A stretch of DNA of 64,000 nucleotides. It comes from Deinococcus aetherius. GTDB lineage: Bacteria; Deinococcota; Deinococci; Deinococcales; Deinococcaceae. The stretch spans positions 2,812,501 through 2,876,500 of the forward strand of contig NZ_AP026560.1 of assembly GCF_025997855.1 (NCBI RefSeq). Direction: 5' to 3'. The notes under the pieces are model-generated. The model saw only the letters and a list, made by a program, of their open reading frames with translations. It did not search any database and had not been told where the DNA came from. Positions within the stretch are counted from its first letter, which is position 1. Every line of letters begins with the position of its first letter. This document shows, one piece after another, positions 14,458 to 24,221 of this stretch. A program made the translations under genes and the position numbers.

Positions 14458-14782
14458 CCTCCTCGACGCCCTCGCCGACGCCCTCGCCGCCCTTCAGGCC
14501 ATTCCAAACGCCCCGCCCGTACTGCTGCGGGGGGTGAACGAGGACCCCGGCGGCGACGAGGTAATCGTGCTCGACCGTGTGGCGTCCACTGGCCTCCAGA
14601 TGCAGGGGGGTAGCGCCACCACGAACCGCATCCAGGTCACCTGCTATGCGGCGGGCGTCGAGCGCGCCCTCGACCTCACGGCTCAGGCCCGCGCCGCTCT
14701 GGGGGCGCAGCGCTTCACGTTCATTCAGAGCCGCCCCGCCCCTGACGGCGTAGGCGAGCTGGCGGACTACCGCCGAGGTTGA
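14450..14782 (+). CDS. Tail terminator-like protein, 110 aa
   Basis: GTG 14450 overlaps the upstream gene by 8 bases. The layout is an N-terminal helix (LLDALADALAAL), strands around IQVTCYA, a helix (ERALDLTAQARAAL) and a final strand. It matches the ferredoxin-like tail terminators (DUF3168/gpU type) that normally sit between gp10-like and tube genes. Confidence 0.6.
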   Translation: MADLLDALADALAALQAIPNAPPVLLRGVNEDPGGDEVIVLDRVASTGLQMQGGSATTNRIQVTCYAAGVERALDLTAQARAALGAQRFTFIQSRPAPDGVGELADYRRG

Positions 14783-14783
14783 G

Positions 14784-15275
14784 ATGACTCTAGGCACCGT
14801 CTACGGCGACACGTCGGTTTACCGCTTCCTGGTGCTCCCCGGCCCCACCGAGGTCCGCCCCGCAAATTTCGATTCGGCGGCCCTTACGCTGCCCGAGCTG
14901 ACGACGAGCGATATGCCCGTCGCGGTGGCGACCGTGGCCCGCGACACGCCCATCATGTACGGCACGCCCCCGGCCGGAAGTGCTGGCGTCACAAGCTGGG
15001 CGCGGCCCCGCCCCGGGCAGGGCAGTTGGACGGTCACCCTGACCGGGAATGTCCAGCCCACCGAGACCGAGCGGGAGGCGATGGAGGCGCTGTATGCGGC
15101 GCGGGGCCGGTACGTCTGGACCGAGCGGCGCATGGCGACGGACGACAAGAACGAGGGTGGCTGCGCCCTGGTGACCTCCACCGGCAAGCCCATCCCGGCG
15201 GACGGCCCGGTCACGTTCACATCGGGCCTGACCGGCTACGGCAGGCACTTCCCCGACACCGCCCTGGCGGTCTAG
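14784..15275 (+). CDS. Major tail tube protein candidate, 163 aa
   Basis: Beta-rich with Thr/Val alternation and a W-T-V-T-L-T-G-N strand. The TETEREAMEALYAARGRYVW helix matches the single-helix, beta-sandwich plan of siphophage tube proteins. It lies directly ahead of the tail chaperone and tape-measure genes, the standard slot. No sheath gene is present, so the tail should be flexible and non-contractile. Confidence 0.7.
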   Translation: MTLGTVYGDTSVYRFLVLPGPTEVRPANFDSAALTLPELTTSDMPVAVATVARDTPIMYGTPPAGSAGVTSWARPRPGQGSWTVTLTGNVQPTETEREAMEALYAARGRYVWTERRMATDDKNEGGCALVTSTGKPIPADGPVTFTSGLTGYGRHFPDTALAV

Positions 15276-15280
15276 GCCCC

Positions 15281-15529
15281 GTGGAACTCATCGCCACCAG
15301 TCGCCGCGAGGGGCAGCCGGTGGCCTGCGCGTACGGCGCGGCTCTCGAAGAGGAGGGCCGCGCCCTGCGCTGTGAGCTGCTGTTCGTGATGCGCGGGCAG
15401 ACCCGGCGCACCCTCGTTTTTCGCTGTCCCACAACAAAAGAACGCGTCCGTGTCCGCCTCCCCAAGAAGTTGCTCGGGGCCCGGCGGCACGGACTGACTT
15501 TCGACGCCGTGCTGGAGGTCGCCCCGTGA
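15281..15529 (+). CDS. Small phage tail-region protein, 82 aa
   Basis: GTG 15281, ending in a GTGA overlap with the chaperone gene. Basic, with FRCPTTKERVRVRLPKK and a hydrophobic C-terminal strand. Not recognised. It is codirectional and tightly packed within the tail operon. Confidence 0.55.
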   Translation: MELIATSRREGQPVACAYGAALEEEGRALRCELLFVMRGQTRRTLVFRCPTTKERVRVRLPKKLLGARRHGLTFDAVLEVAP

Positions 15530-15903
15530 AGAAGCCCATCGTCATCGACCTCTCCGAGGCGACCGGCACGAACACCGTGCCCCTGCATTTCAAGGCCGGA
15601 GGCCGGGTCCTGCGCTTCGAGGTGCCCGAGCGGTCCGACGAGGAACGTGCCCGCATGGCGCAGCAGCTCCAGGGGTGCAGGAGCGACGAGGAATCGCTCG
15701 ACCTCGCCACCGACTGGCTGCTGGCGTGCAGCCGTGACGGCCTCAGCCGTGCCGAGGTGCGGGAGCTGATCCGGCCCGAGCCGGTGCTCGCCCAGGCGCT
15801 CACGGTGCTGCTCACCGGACGACTGCCCGACAAAAAAAAGATGGACCTCCTAATGGCAAAGCTGGCGGATCGGCTGATGGACGAGGTGATCGAGGCGATT
15901 TAG
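15526..15903 (+). CDS. Tail assembly chaperone, short form (gpG-like), 125 aa
   Basis: Begins MKKPIVIDLSEATGTNTVPL with a beta N-terminal part and a helical C-terminal part, as in gpG-type chaperones. It lies directly before the tape-measure gene. Near its end, at codons GAC AAA AAA AAG (15829-15840), it contains the slippery run used to make the longer product. The short form stops at TAG 15901-15903. Confidence 0.8.
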   Translation: MKKPIVIDLSEATGTNTVPLHFKAGGRVLRFEVPERSDEERARMAQQLQGCRSDEESLDLATDWLLACSRDGLSRAEVRELIRPEPVLAQALTVLLTGRLPDKKKMDLLMAKLADRLMDEVIEAI

Positions 15904-16295
15904 GGCGCGAGTACGCCCTGATGGCGGCCTTCTTCCCCGGCGCGGGGCAGCCCGAGACGCTCACCCCGACCCAGCGGCAGATGTACCTCGCCCACCTGGG
16001 GGAGGTGCGCTTCCTGCGGGACCAGGCGCTGCTCCGGTACGCATTCAGCAAGTTCGGGGAAGAGGGCATCGCCGACCTGCTCAAGCCGCGTGGCGGCGAG
16101 CTGACGGACGAGGAGCGCCAGCGCCTGCGCGGCTGGCAGCGGTACGTCGCCGGGTACGACCTGCCCGGTGGCATCGGCGAGGACGCGGCGCGGGAGTTCC
16201 TGGCCGCGATGAAGGGGAAGCGGGTGCCCTCCTGGGCGCTGCTGATCGCCCCGCTCGACGACATCAGGGACGCAGCGGGAGGGGGTGACGAATGA
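15526..16295 (+). CDS. Tail assembly chaperone, frameshifted long form (gpGT-like), about 256 aa
   Basis: A -1 shift in the A8 run moves ribosomes into frame 0. That frame is open without a stop from 15840 to 16295. It reads through G-R-E-Y-A-L-M-A-A-F-F-P and then the helical domain LTPTQRQMYLAHLGEVRFLR and on. The extension overlaps the tape-measure start by 4 bases. Nearly all siphophages make such a G/GT pair in this position to coat the tape measure during tail assembly. Confidence 0.82.
15832..15840 (+). other. -1 programmed ribosomal frameshift site
   Basis: Eight A followed by G, read in the zero frame as AAA AAA AAG. This gives the heptamers A-AAA-AAA and A-AAA-AAG, both classic tandem-slippage sites. 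The site is 60 bases before the zero-frame stop, in the expected place between gpG and gpT-like parts. Confidence 0.82.
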
Positions 16296-19200
16296 CCAGC
16301 GGAGGCGGGCTCGGCGGACAGGCGGATGTCGTTTGGATCGACATCGACGCGCGGATGGAGAAGTACGAAGCCCGCATGGCGAAGCTGGAGGGCGGTGCCG
16401 AGGACACCGGCAGGCGGGTGGGAAGCAAGCTCGGCTCGGCCATCTCCCTCGGCCTGGGCGTCGCCACCTCCGCCGCTCTCGCCCTGGCGGGGGGACTCGC
16501 GGCGGCTGCGACGAGCGCCGTCAACCTCGCGGGTGAGCAGGTCAAGGCGACCGCCGCCCTGGAGGCCAGGCTGGGCACCACGGCCGCCGAGGCGCAGCGC
16601 CTGGGCGACGTGGCCGTGCAGGTGTTCGGGAACAACTTCGGCGGCTCGCTGACTGAGGCGAGCGAGGCCGTGGGAACCGTGCGCCAGCAGCTCGGCAACC
16701 TCGCCGACGACGAGCTGCAACGGGTAACCGAGGGGGCGCTGGCCCTCAAGGATTCGTTCGGCGTCGAGGTGCCCGAGAGCATCGACGCCACGAAAACCCT
16801 GATGGAACAGTTCGGCCTGACCTCGCAGCAGGCCACGGATTTCCTCGCCGCCGGGTTCCAGAAGGGGCTCGACCGCTCGGGGGATTTCCTCGACACCATC
16901 AACGAGTACAGCACCCAGTTCGCCAACGGCGGGGCGTCCGCCGCGCAGTTTTTCTCTCTGCTGGAGAACGGCCTTCAGGGCGGCTCCCTCGGCACCGACC
17001 GGGCCGCCGATGCCTTCAAGGAATTCCGGGTCAGGGTTCAGGACGGCTCCGAGGGCGTGGCGAACGCCCTGGAGAGCATCGGGATCAACAGCGAGGACCT
17101 CGCCAAGAAGATGGCGTCAGGTCAGGTCACCGCCGCCGAGGCGTTCACCCTCGTGCAGCAAAAGCTCGCCGGGGTCAAGGACGAGAACCTACGGATGCAG
17201 GCGGGCGTCGCGCTGATCGGCACCCAGTACGAGGACCTGGGGCAGAAGGGGGCGGCGGCGCTCTCCCTCACCGGCCGCAGCATGGCGGACCTCGCCGGGT
17301 CCACCGACAAGCTGAACGCCCGGTACAACACGCTCGGCGACTTTTTCGGCGGGCTGGGGCGGAAAGTCCAAGTCGCCCTCCTCCCCGCCGGTCAGGAGGT
17401 GCTCAAGCTCGCCAACGAGGCGATGCCGTACCTCCAGAAGGCCGCGTCGTGGCTGGGCGACAAGCTGCCCGGGTGGATCAAGAGTGGCGTCGATGGGGTA
17501 AAAACCTTCGCCTCCAGCGCCGTCACGGCGTACAACACCCTGAACAACGCCTATGTCCAGGTGTCCGCCGGGGTCGAGCGGTTCACGGGGTTCCTGAAGC
17601 GTAACCAGGAGGTGCTCATCCCCCTCGCGGCGGGCATCGGCACCGTCGCGGGGGCCCTCGCCATCCACCGGGCGGCCACCATCGCGGCGACCGCGATCAC
17701 GACCGCGTGGACCGTCGCCACCACGGCGGCCACGGCCGCGAGCGTGGCGCTCCGCGTCGCCATCGCATTCATCACCGGACCCGTGGGGCTCGCCGTGGCC
17801 GCGATCACCGCCCTCGTCGCGGCCGGGGTCTACCTCTACCGCAACTGGGACGAGGTAAAGGCCAGGGCCCTGGCGATCTGGGGGCAGGTCAAGGAGATCG
17901 TCAGCAACGCGATCCAGGGGGCCGTGAACTTCCTGCGCAACATCGACTTGAAGCAGGTCGCCATCGACATGATCCTGGGCTACGTCAACGGGATCAGGGC
18001 AGCGGGCGGCCTGGTGCTGCGCGCGGTGCAGGGGCTCGGCTCGACCGTCATCAACGGGATCAAGGGCATCCTGCGCATCCAGAGCCCCAGCCGCGTGATG
18101 CACGAGCTGGGCGAGTTCACCTCGCAGGGCTTCGTGACCGGGATCGAGAGCGGGCGCCCGAACGTCCGCAAGGCGGCGGAGGGCACCGCGAAGGCGTTTC
18201 TCGACGCCTTCAGGGACCTCCAGGCGGAGCGGGTGGTCGGGAAGGTGGACCTCTCGACCTACACGAAGACGCTGGAGTCTGCCGCCACGCAACTGCGCTC
18301 GCAGCTCTCCACGGTGAAGGAGGGCACCCCCGCCTACACCGAATGGCTGAAGGCGCTCTCGCTCGTCACCAAGGAGCTGGGCAGCCTGAAGGGCAAGAGC
18401 ACCGAGGCCCAGGCCAGCGCCAAGGAGATGGCGGACACGCTGGCGAAGAACCGCGCCGCTCTCGAAAAGGACATCTCGATGGAGCGGTGGGTGGCGGGCC
18501 TTCGCACCGCCACCGCCGCGCAGCTCCAGCACGCCCAAGCCCAGGCCCGCGCCGCCGGGGACTCCGAGCGGTACAACGCGATCAAGGGCGAGCTGGCACG
18601 CCGTCAGGACGTGGCGACCGCCGCCACCGAGCGGGCGACCGAGGCGGCCCGGCGCGAACGCGAGGAGCTGAGCAACAACCGGGCGCAGATCGTCCGGGGC
18701 GAGCAGATGGAGGCGTACGTCCGGGGGCTGCGCTCCTATACCGATGCGCAGCTCGCCAGCAACCTGGCGACGGCCAGGGCGGCGGGCGAGGTCGAGAAGT
18801 ACAACGCCATCAAGAGCGAGCAGCAGCGCCGCACCGAGGCAGCTACGGCAGCGAGCGACCGGGCGGCAGATGCAGCCCGCCGCGAGCGGGAGGCCGTTCA
18901 GCAGGGGCGCGACGCCATCGCCGATACCCGCGAGTACGAAGCCTGGAAGGTCGCCATGCGCGGGGCCACCGACGCTCAGCTCGCCTCCGGGCTGGCCGCG
19001 TACGAGGCGGCGGGCAATCAGCAGCGTTACAACGACGTGCTCGCCGAGCAGCGGCGCCGGGCGGAGGAGGCGGCGGGCGCGGTTTCGGACCTCGTGGACG
19101 AGCAGATCAGGTCCGCAAACGCCCGTTACACCGACACCCAGGGGGCGGCAGACAGCGCCCACCGGCAGACCTACGGGGCAGGCGATGAGGGGCTCATTCG

Positions 19201-20833
19201 TTCGCTTGTGGCCTTCACCGGCTTCAGCGTCGAGAAGGTCCGCTCCGACGTGGAGGGGGCCCTGGCGGACGTGAAGCGGTTCGCCCCGGCGGTGGCAGCG
19301 ACCGTCGAGCGCGTTTACGACGACGCCCTCAAGCACCGCCGGGAGGTGGCCGCCCAGCAGCAGGAAATCGACCGGCAGACCTTCCAGAACTTCCAGGGCG
19401 GCGCCCGTCGCATCGCCGACGCCTACCGGGTCCAGCAGGAGGCCGCCGACGACGCCGCAATCACGTTCGACTACCTCAGCGGCATCCTCGCCGAGCTGAA
19501 CGCTCAAGGGCGCGATCCCGCCCAGAGTGGCTTCACCACGTGGCTGGAGAGCCTCGCGCAGGGCAGCGGGCGGGCCGCCGTCGCGGCTCAGCAACTCCTC
19601 GACATCATGGAGAGGCAGCGCGAGGTGCGCGATCAGCTCGTGCAGGGCGACCTCAACACGGCCAGCCCCGCGCGGGGTGTTCCGCAGGGGCGGCTCAACC
19701 CGTTCACCCCGGACACCGAGGGCGGCCCGGTCGAGGCGCGGGGGCAGCGCCCAGCCGTCCAGCCGGGCACGGCCTCCGATCCTCGCGTCCCTGCGGAGCT
19801 GAGCAAGGCGTGGGACGACCTCCAGCGCAAGGTGGGGGACTCGAAGTGGCTGGAGGAGACCGCTACCCGGCTCAAGGGGCTGGATGCTGGTCAGCTCGCG
19901 GCAGCGAAGTCTGCGGCCATCGCTCGCCGCGACGTGGCCGAATTCACCGCGATCCTGACCGAGGAGGAGCGGCGGGCACAAGTGGGCGCCGACTCTCTTC
20001 GTCTAATCGCCGAGGCGGCGGGCGAACTACACACCACCCTGACGGGGGAGACCCTGCCTGCCTACGAGGCCCGCGCCCGTGCGCTGGAGGAGCAGGCAGC
20101 GAAGGATATCGAGCACCGGGACCGCCTCCTCGAAGTCGCCTCTGCTATCCGCGAGACCGGACGCGCTGCTGAGGAGAACGCCCAGGCGCTCAACCTCACG
20201 GTGCGGATCGGGGGCATCGACACCGGCATCCAGGCTCTCGACCTGTTCAAGGACACGGCGATGGGCGTCGCGGGGGTCGTTCAGGGCGTGTTCAGCGACC
20301 TCGCCTCCGGGGCGCAGGTCACCGCGAAGGGCGTGCTGGGGGCGTTCGCCAGCATGACGCTGGGGATCATCAGGTCCGTAGCCACGAGCATCCTCGCCAT
20401 CCAGGCGCAGATCATCGCCACCCAGATTCTCAACCTGATCACCAGCCTCGCCACGTTCAACCCGGTGGCGCTCGCCCGGGCGGCAGCCATCGCGCTCGCG
20501 GCGGCGGCCGTCGCGGGCATCGCGTCGGGCCTGGAGTCGCGCCTCTCCAGCCGGGTGCAGGGGGTCACCACCACGGCGGCGAGCGGCAGCTCCTCCGCCC
20601 CCATCGCCCAGCGGGCGGCGGCAGAGACGAACAGCAACGTCAACATCCCCTCCTCGCAGGTGACGGTCGCCGCCACCCCGGAGGGGTTCGCCATCCTCGC
20701 TGCCGCTGCCCGGGAATTCCGGGAAGGCGTGGCGGAGTGGCGCGAGATCAATCGCCGGGGCCTGCGGGTCTCGGTGCAGACGGAAGCGGCGAGGAGCAGC
20801 CTCGCGTACGACCTCGCCACGGGCGGGCTGTGA
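16292..20833 (+). CDS. Tape measure protein, 1513 aa
   Basis: The longest gene of the window. The N-terminal 380 residues resemble the conserved TMP region (DVVWIDIDARMEKYEARMAK start, DFFGGLGRKVQVALLPAG end). A membrane-active stretch follows near residues 440-520 and again near 1370-1420 (alternating Ala/Ile/Val with few charges). Residues about 715-930 contain three imperfect tandem repeats of roughly 70 residues, each with A-Q-L, A-A-G and Y-N-x-I/V motifs. At about 1.5 angstrom per residue the tail would be near 0.2 micrometre (inference). It also helps DNA entry. Confidence 0.95.
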   Translation: MTSGGGLGGQADVVWIDIDARMEKYEARMAKLEGGAEDTGRRVGSKLGSAISLGLGVATSAALALAGGLAAAATSAVNLAGEQVKATAALEARLGTTAAEAQRLGDVAVQVFGNNFGGSLTEASEAVGTVRQQLGNLADDELQRVTEGALALKDSFGVEVPESIDATKTLMEQFGLTSQQATDFLAAGFQKGLDRSGDFLDTINEYSTQFANGGASAAQFFSLLENGLQGGSLGTDRAADAFKEFRVRVQDGSEGVANALESIGINSEDLAKKMASGQVTAAEAFTLVQQKLAGVKDENLRMQAGVALIGTQYEDLGQKGAAALSLTGRSMADLAGSTDKLNARYNTLGDFFGGLGRKVQVALLPAGQEVLKLANEAMPYLQKAASWLGDKLPGWIKSGVDGVKTFASSAVTAYNTLNNAYVQVSAGVERFTGFLKRNQEVLIPLAAGIGTVAGALAIHRAATIAATAITTAWTVATTAATAASVALRVAIAFITGPVGLAVAAITALVAAGVYLYRNWDEVKARALAIWGQVKEIVSNAIQGAVNFLRNIDLKQVAIDMILGYVNGIRAAGGLVLRAVQGLGSTVINGIKGILRIQSPSRVMHELGEFTSQGFVTGIESGRPNVRKAAEGTAKAFLDAFRDLQAERVVGKVDLSTYTKTLESAATQLRSQLSTVKEGTPAYTEWLKALSLVTKELGSLKGKSTEAQASAKEMADTLAKNRAALEKDISMERWVAGLRTATAAQLQHAQAQARAAGDSERYNAIKGELARRQDVATAATERATEAARREREELSNNRAQIVRGEQMEAYVRGLRSYTDAQLASNLATARAAGEVEKYNAIKSEQQRRTEAATAASDRAADAARREREAVQQGRDAIADTREYEAWKVAMRGATDAQLASGLAAYEAAGNQQRYNDVLAEQRRRAEEAAGAVSDLVDEQIRSANARYTDTQGAADSAHRQTYGAGDEGLIRSLVAFTGFSVEKVRSDVEGALADVKRFAPAVAATVERVYDDALKHRREVAAQQQEIDRQTFQNFQGGARRIADAYRVQQEAADDAAITFDYLSGILAELNAQGRDPAQSGFTTWLESLAQGSGRAAVAAQQLLDIMERQREVRDQLVQGDLNTASPARGVPQGRLNPFTPDTEGGPVEARGQRPAVQPGTASDPRVPAELSKAWDDLQRKVGDSKWLEETATRLKGLDAGQLAAAKSAAIARRDVAEFTAILTEEERRAQVGADSLRLIAEAAGELHTTLTGETLPAYEARARALEEQAAKDIEHRDRLLEVASAIRETGRAAEENAQALNLTVRIGGIDTGIQALDLFKDTAMGVAGVVQGVFSDLASGAQVTAKGVLGAFASMTLGIIRSVATSILAIQAQIIATQILNLITSLATFNPVALARAAAIALAAAAVAGIASGLESRLSSRVQGVTTTAASGSSSAPIAQRAAAETNSNVNIPSSQVTVAATPEGFAILAAAAREFREGVAEWREINRRGLRVSVQTEAARSSLAYDLATGGL

Positions 20834-20849
20834 AGGGAGGGGGTGAAAC

Positions 20850-22337
20850 GTGGGATTCGAGCTGAAGGTCTGGAACGCCAACAGGAGTCAGGTGCTGAAC
20901 ACCATCACCTCGGTCACCCCCAGCGGCATCGACGGGGGGTTCAAATGGCAGCGGCGGGGCAACGGCGGCTGCATCCAGCTCGACCTCACCGGGCGCAACG
21001 ACCGGGCGAAGCTCGCGCCGCGCGGCGTCGTAAGGCTGAAAATCGACGGGACGAGCCACTTCTGGGGCATCGTGCCCGATCCGCCCAGTGCGGACAGCGC
21101 GGACCCGGAGGCGGTGCAGGTGCTCGGCGGGCGCGAGGCGTTGCGGCGGGTGCTCCTCGACGGCCGCGCCTACCGGGATCGGGGCGTGTTCGCCATCGTG
21201 CGAGACCTCCTCTCCCGGCTCTGCCCCCCGAGCCTGATCTACGACGCCCGGCTGATCGGGGACGGGACGGGGACAGATGCCGGGCCCACCCTGGGCACCT
21301 ACTACTCACCCACGAGCACCCTGGAGGCGGCGCTGGACGGTCTGGCGAAGTCAGCGGGCGTGGACTGGGATGTGGACGCCGAGGGCCGAATCTTCTTCGG
21401 GCGCCCTGCCCCGGTCGCGTTCGAGGTCGCCTACTCCGGGCGCGGTTGGCGGCGGCTGCGGGTGCAAGGCCGTGAGACGGTCACGCGGGCCCTGGTGCGA
21501 GTGGCGACCGCGCCCGCAGGCTGGGAGGGGGAATCCATCCTCTACACCGGTTCCGGCGTGCCCGCCACGGTCGTCGGCGTTGCCGAGGGCCCGCAGCACG
21601 GCCTGTACCGGGCGGAGGCCGGCTTCGAGCCGCCGGAGGGTGTGGCGCTCGTCGTCCCCAGGGCGCCGGAGCGTTGGCTGCCCGACGCCCTGAACCTGGA
21701 CGGCGGGGCCGCGATGGACGGCAACGACACCACGTACAGCGCCGTGCCGTTGACCACGACTCAGAAGGGGATCGAGCTGGAGAGCCCGCTGGGACGCCCG
21801 GTGGGCGTCGAGGTGGATTACACCCTGTCCCCCGCACAGAACATGCCCGCCGACGCCTACGGTGTGCTGCTCACGGTGGGCGGCTCTGCGCTCGCCTCCA
21901 TGTCTCTGGCGACGACTCAGGACCGGCGGACCCTCCGGGTGATTCTGCCCCCCGACGCGAATACCACCGGCACCTGGCGGGCGCGGCTGCTGGTGGGCGC
22001 GTTGATGGCCGTCTCAGGTGTCTCGGGGATCGAGTTGCGCGTGTATGGGGTGCGTTTCCTGTTCGTGGACGAGGCGGCGGCGGTGAGGGTCGCCTCGTCC
22101 TTCCTCCAGGAGCCGTTCGCATCCCCTGCCGAGGTCACCCTCTCCGGCCTCACCCAGCCGCGCCCCACCGCCATCGTCCGGGACTCCCCGGATGGCGACG
22201 TGACGGGCCCCGCTGACCTCTGGGAGTACGAACACTCGCCCACCAATCCTCGGACCGTCCGCATCCGCCTGGGCAGTGACGGGCAGAGCGACACGGCCAG
22301 GGCGATCAAGTTCGCGGTGCGCGGAGGCAGCGGGTGA
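20850..22337 (+). CDS. Distal tail/baseplate hub-like protein, 495 aa
   Basis: GTG 20850 with ribosome site gggaggggg. The first 170 residues (FELKVWNANRSQVLNTITSV and on, then SHFWGIVPDPPSA) have the beta pattern of tail-tip hub proteins. The middle has a VDWDVDAEGRIFFGRP segment typical of gp27/hub-type domains, and the last 300 residues are beta-sandwich-like. First gene after the tape measure, as expected for the distal tail protein. Confidence 0.65.
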   Translation: MGFELKVWNANRSQVLNTITSVTPSGIDGGFKWQRRGNGGCIQLDLTGRNDRAKLAPRGVVRLKIDGTSHFWGIVPDPPSADSADPEAVQVLGGREALRRVLLDGRAYRDRGVFAIVRDLLSRLCPPSLIYDARLIGDGTGTDAGPTLGTYYSPTSTLEAALDGLAKSAGVDWDVDAEGRIFFGRPAPVAFEVAYSGRGWRRLRVQGRETVTRALVRVATAPAGWEGESILYTGSGVPATVVGVAEGPQHGLYRAEAGFEPPEGVALVVPRAPERWLPDALNLDGGAAMDGNDTTYSAVPLTTTQKGIELESPLGRPVGVEVDYTLSPAQNMPADAYGVLLTVGGSALASMSLATTQDRRTLRVILPPDANTTGTWRARLLVGALMAVSGVSGIELRVYGVRFLFVDEAAAVRVASSFLQEPFASPAEVTLSGLTQPRPTAIVRDSPDGDVTGPADLWEYEHSPTNPRTVRIRLGSDGQSDTARAIKFAVRGGSG

Positions 22338-22765
22338 GCGCCGGACGTTACGTGCTCGTCGGGCCGCCGAACAACACGACGCGCCTCACCCTCCCGGCCG
22401 ATTGCATCGTCACCAGCGGGGACGGGGTGGCCCTCCAGCTCACGCTCGCCCGCGCGGTCGAGGCCGAGGAGTGGGAGGAGTTTGGGGACGGCCTGCCGGT
22501 TCCCACCCCGCTCGTGCTGGAGATGACGGTGGAGGGCGTCAGCGAGCAGGACGCGGCGAATCAGGCGACGGCCATCTGGGCGTTCGCCCGCACCTGCACG
22601 GCGTTGGAGCGCGATGCCCGGGTCTACCGCAACATCCGCCGGGCGGCAGCCGTCGCCGTCCAGCACGTCCCGGGCCCCGGGGCCGATCAACGGCTGACCC
22701 TCACCCTGCTCCCCCGTGACTCGAAATGGCGCAACGGCGCCGACAACACCGAGCGCCTGTTCTGA
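22334..22765 (+). CDS. Minor tail protein candidate, 143 aa
   Basis: Starts in a GTGA overlap. Beta-rich N-terminus (YVLVGPPNNTTRLTLPADC) and a helix with WAFARTCTALERD. Ends KWRNGADNTERLF. Not recognised outside its place in the tail-tip operon. Confidence 0.6.
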   Translation: MSAGRYVLVGPPNNTTRLTLPADCIVTSGDGVALQLTLARAVEAEEWEEFGDGLPVPTPLVLEMTVEGVSEQDAANQATAIWAFARTCTALERDARVYRNIRRAAAVAVQHVPGPGADQRLTLTLLPRDSKWRNGADNTERLF

Positions 22766-22774
22766 GGAGACCGA

Positions 22775-23320
22775 ATGAACGATCTGGACCGCAGCCTGAT
22801 GCGGGAGATGGTGGAGGAGGAGGTGAGGCGGCAGATGCGAAGTGCCCTCCCTGCCCCTCCCGCGCCTGCCGCCGCCCCCCCGCCCGACCTCTCCGACCTC
22901 TATGCCCGCGTCGAGGCGCTGGAGAAGGGGGCCGTCGAGCGTCACCACGAGGTCGTGCGAGCCGTCGCCAACCTGGAACGCCCGGCCTCCCTCACCCCGG
23001 AGGAGGTGGAGGGGCTTATCGCCAAGAAGATGAAAGGGCAACGCTCCCCGGCCCAGGCTCCGACCGACCTCGAACCCCTGGAGCGCCGCCTCGCCGCGCA
23101 GGAGGAGCTGACGGCGCCGCTGCCCGAGCGGATCGGGCACCTCGCCTCCGACTTGGCTGCTGAGCAGACGCAGGCCAAGGAGCGACACGACCACGTTGTC
23201 CGCGCGATGGCCCGCACCTCGCTCACGCCCGCCCAGGTGCGCGAGGCGATGGGGTTCGAGGAGCGTCTCGCCGCGCTGGAGCAGCGGTACGCCGCCGAGG
23301 AGGTGAACGACGATGCCTAA
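22775..23320 (+). CDS. Coiled-coil phage protein, 181 aa
   Basis: Almost entirely helical and charged, with a short Pro/Ala linker at residues 25-38. Three heptad stretches (DLYARVEALEKGAVERHHEV; PLERRLAAQEEL; FEERLAALEQRYAA) suggest a trimeric or dimeric stalk. It could link tail tip and fibres. Overlaps the next gene by 8 bases. Confidence 0.6.
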   Translation: MNDLDRSLMREMVEEEVRRQMRSALPAPPAPAAAPPPDLSDLYARVEALEKGAVERHHEVVRAVANLERPASLTPEEVEGLIAKKMKGQRSPAQAPTDLEPLERRLAAQEELTAPLPERIGHLASDLAAEQTQAKERHDHVVRAMARTSLTPAQVREAMGFEERLAALEQRYAAEEVNDDA

Positions 23321-24221
23321 CCGTCTGCGCCTGACCGGCATCCTCACGCCCCCCGCAGACGACGGCTGGCGCAACGGAGTGGGGTTCGTCCGGTTCGACC
23401 CCGCCGACGAGGAGGCGGCGCGGTGGGCGGTCCCCGGCTACCGCCCCGCGTGGCCCATCGAGGGGACGCCCGGTATCCTCGGCAACGCGCTCGTCGAGCG
23501 CAACGGCGGTGACCTGTACGTCCCCGGTGACGATCCGGGCACGACCTACGCCGGGCCGCGCATGAGGGTCACGTACAAGCTCCAGACCACGGCTGGAGAC
23601 TGGTACACCAGCACCTTCCTGTGGCGTGCCGTCTCCCTCGGCGGCGGCACGGTGGACCTGCGCACGCCTCCACCAGAGGGGCAGCCGCCCGTCGTGAGTC
23701 GCCCTGGCGTCCCGGCCGGGGCGCTGCTCACTTCGGACCTCGACAACCTCGTGCCGAGTCAGACGGCGTTCCGGGGGCTGCTGGATAGCCGGGGGGTGCC
23801 GTTCGGGCTGGCGACGCTGGACGCGAACGGGTTCCAGGCGCAGCGGCGCCCGGTGCTCTACCTGCCACCATTCGGGCAGGTGGCACGGGACCTCTGGGGC
23901 TCGCCTGACCAGTGGAAGCACGAGACCACCGACACGCTCTGGCTGGATGACAGGGGCACGACCTTTCGGCTCAGCTTCAGCATGAGGATGCTCACGGCGA
24001 CGAGGGCCGCGCCGCGCCACTGCTACTGGAGCATCGAGCCTACGGCCGACACCCGCATCGAGTCGGGCTCGGCGGTGGCGGACTCGATCCACCAGGACGG
24101 CCTGGTCCACCTCGCGGGCTTCAACTGCGGGAGCTACTACCCCGGCGCCTACGTCGGGGTCAGCGTTTTCTCGGCGCTCCCCGTCCGGGTGTTCGTGGAC
24201 TACCGGGTGGTGCCCAGATGA
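23313..24221 (+). CDS. Tail-tip/receptor-region protein, 302 aa
   Basis: Beta-rich from start to end, with few Cys and many aromatic and Gly residues. Regions such as [20 protein letters not shown] and [20 protein letters not shown] look like a jelly-roll or immunoglobulin-like sandwich. No enzymatic motif. Position between hub and BppU-like gene suggests a structural tip or carbohydrate-binding part. Confidence 0.55.
   Translation: MPNRLRLTGILTPPADDGWRNGVGFVRFDPADEEAARWAVPGYRPAWPIEGTPGILGNALVERNGGDLYVPGDDPGTTYAGPRMRVTYKLQTTAGDWYTSTFLWRAVSLGGGTVDLRTPPPEGQPPVVSRPGVPAGALLTSDLDNLVPSQTAFRGLLDSRGVPFGLATLDANGFQAQRRPVLYLPPFGQVARDLWGSPDQWKHETTDTLWLDDRGTTFRLSFSMRMLTATRAAPRHCYWSIEPTADTRIESGSAVADSIHQDGLVHLAGFNCGSYYPGAYVGVSVFSALPVRVFVDYRVVPR

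Noticed and set aside
17189..19981. 930-codon open frame on the minus strand opposite the tape measure gene
   Set aside because: High GC removes stops from shadow frames. The composition is R/G/A/H/V with no fold-like pattern, while the plus strand has a clear tape-measure protein in operon order.
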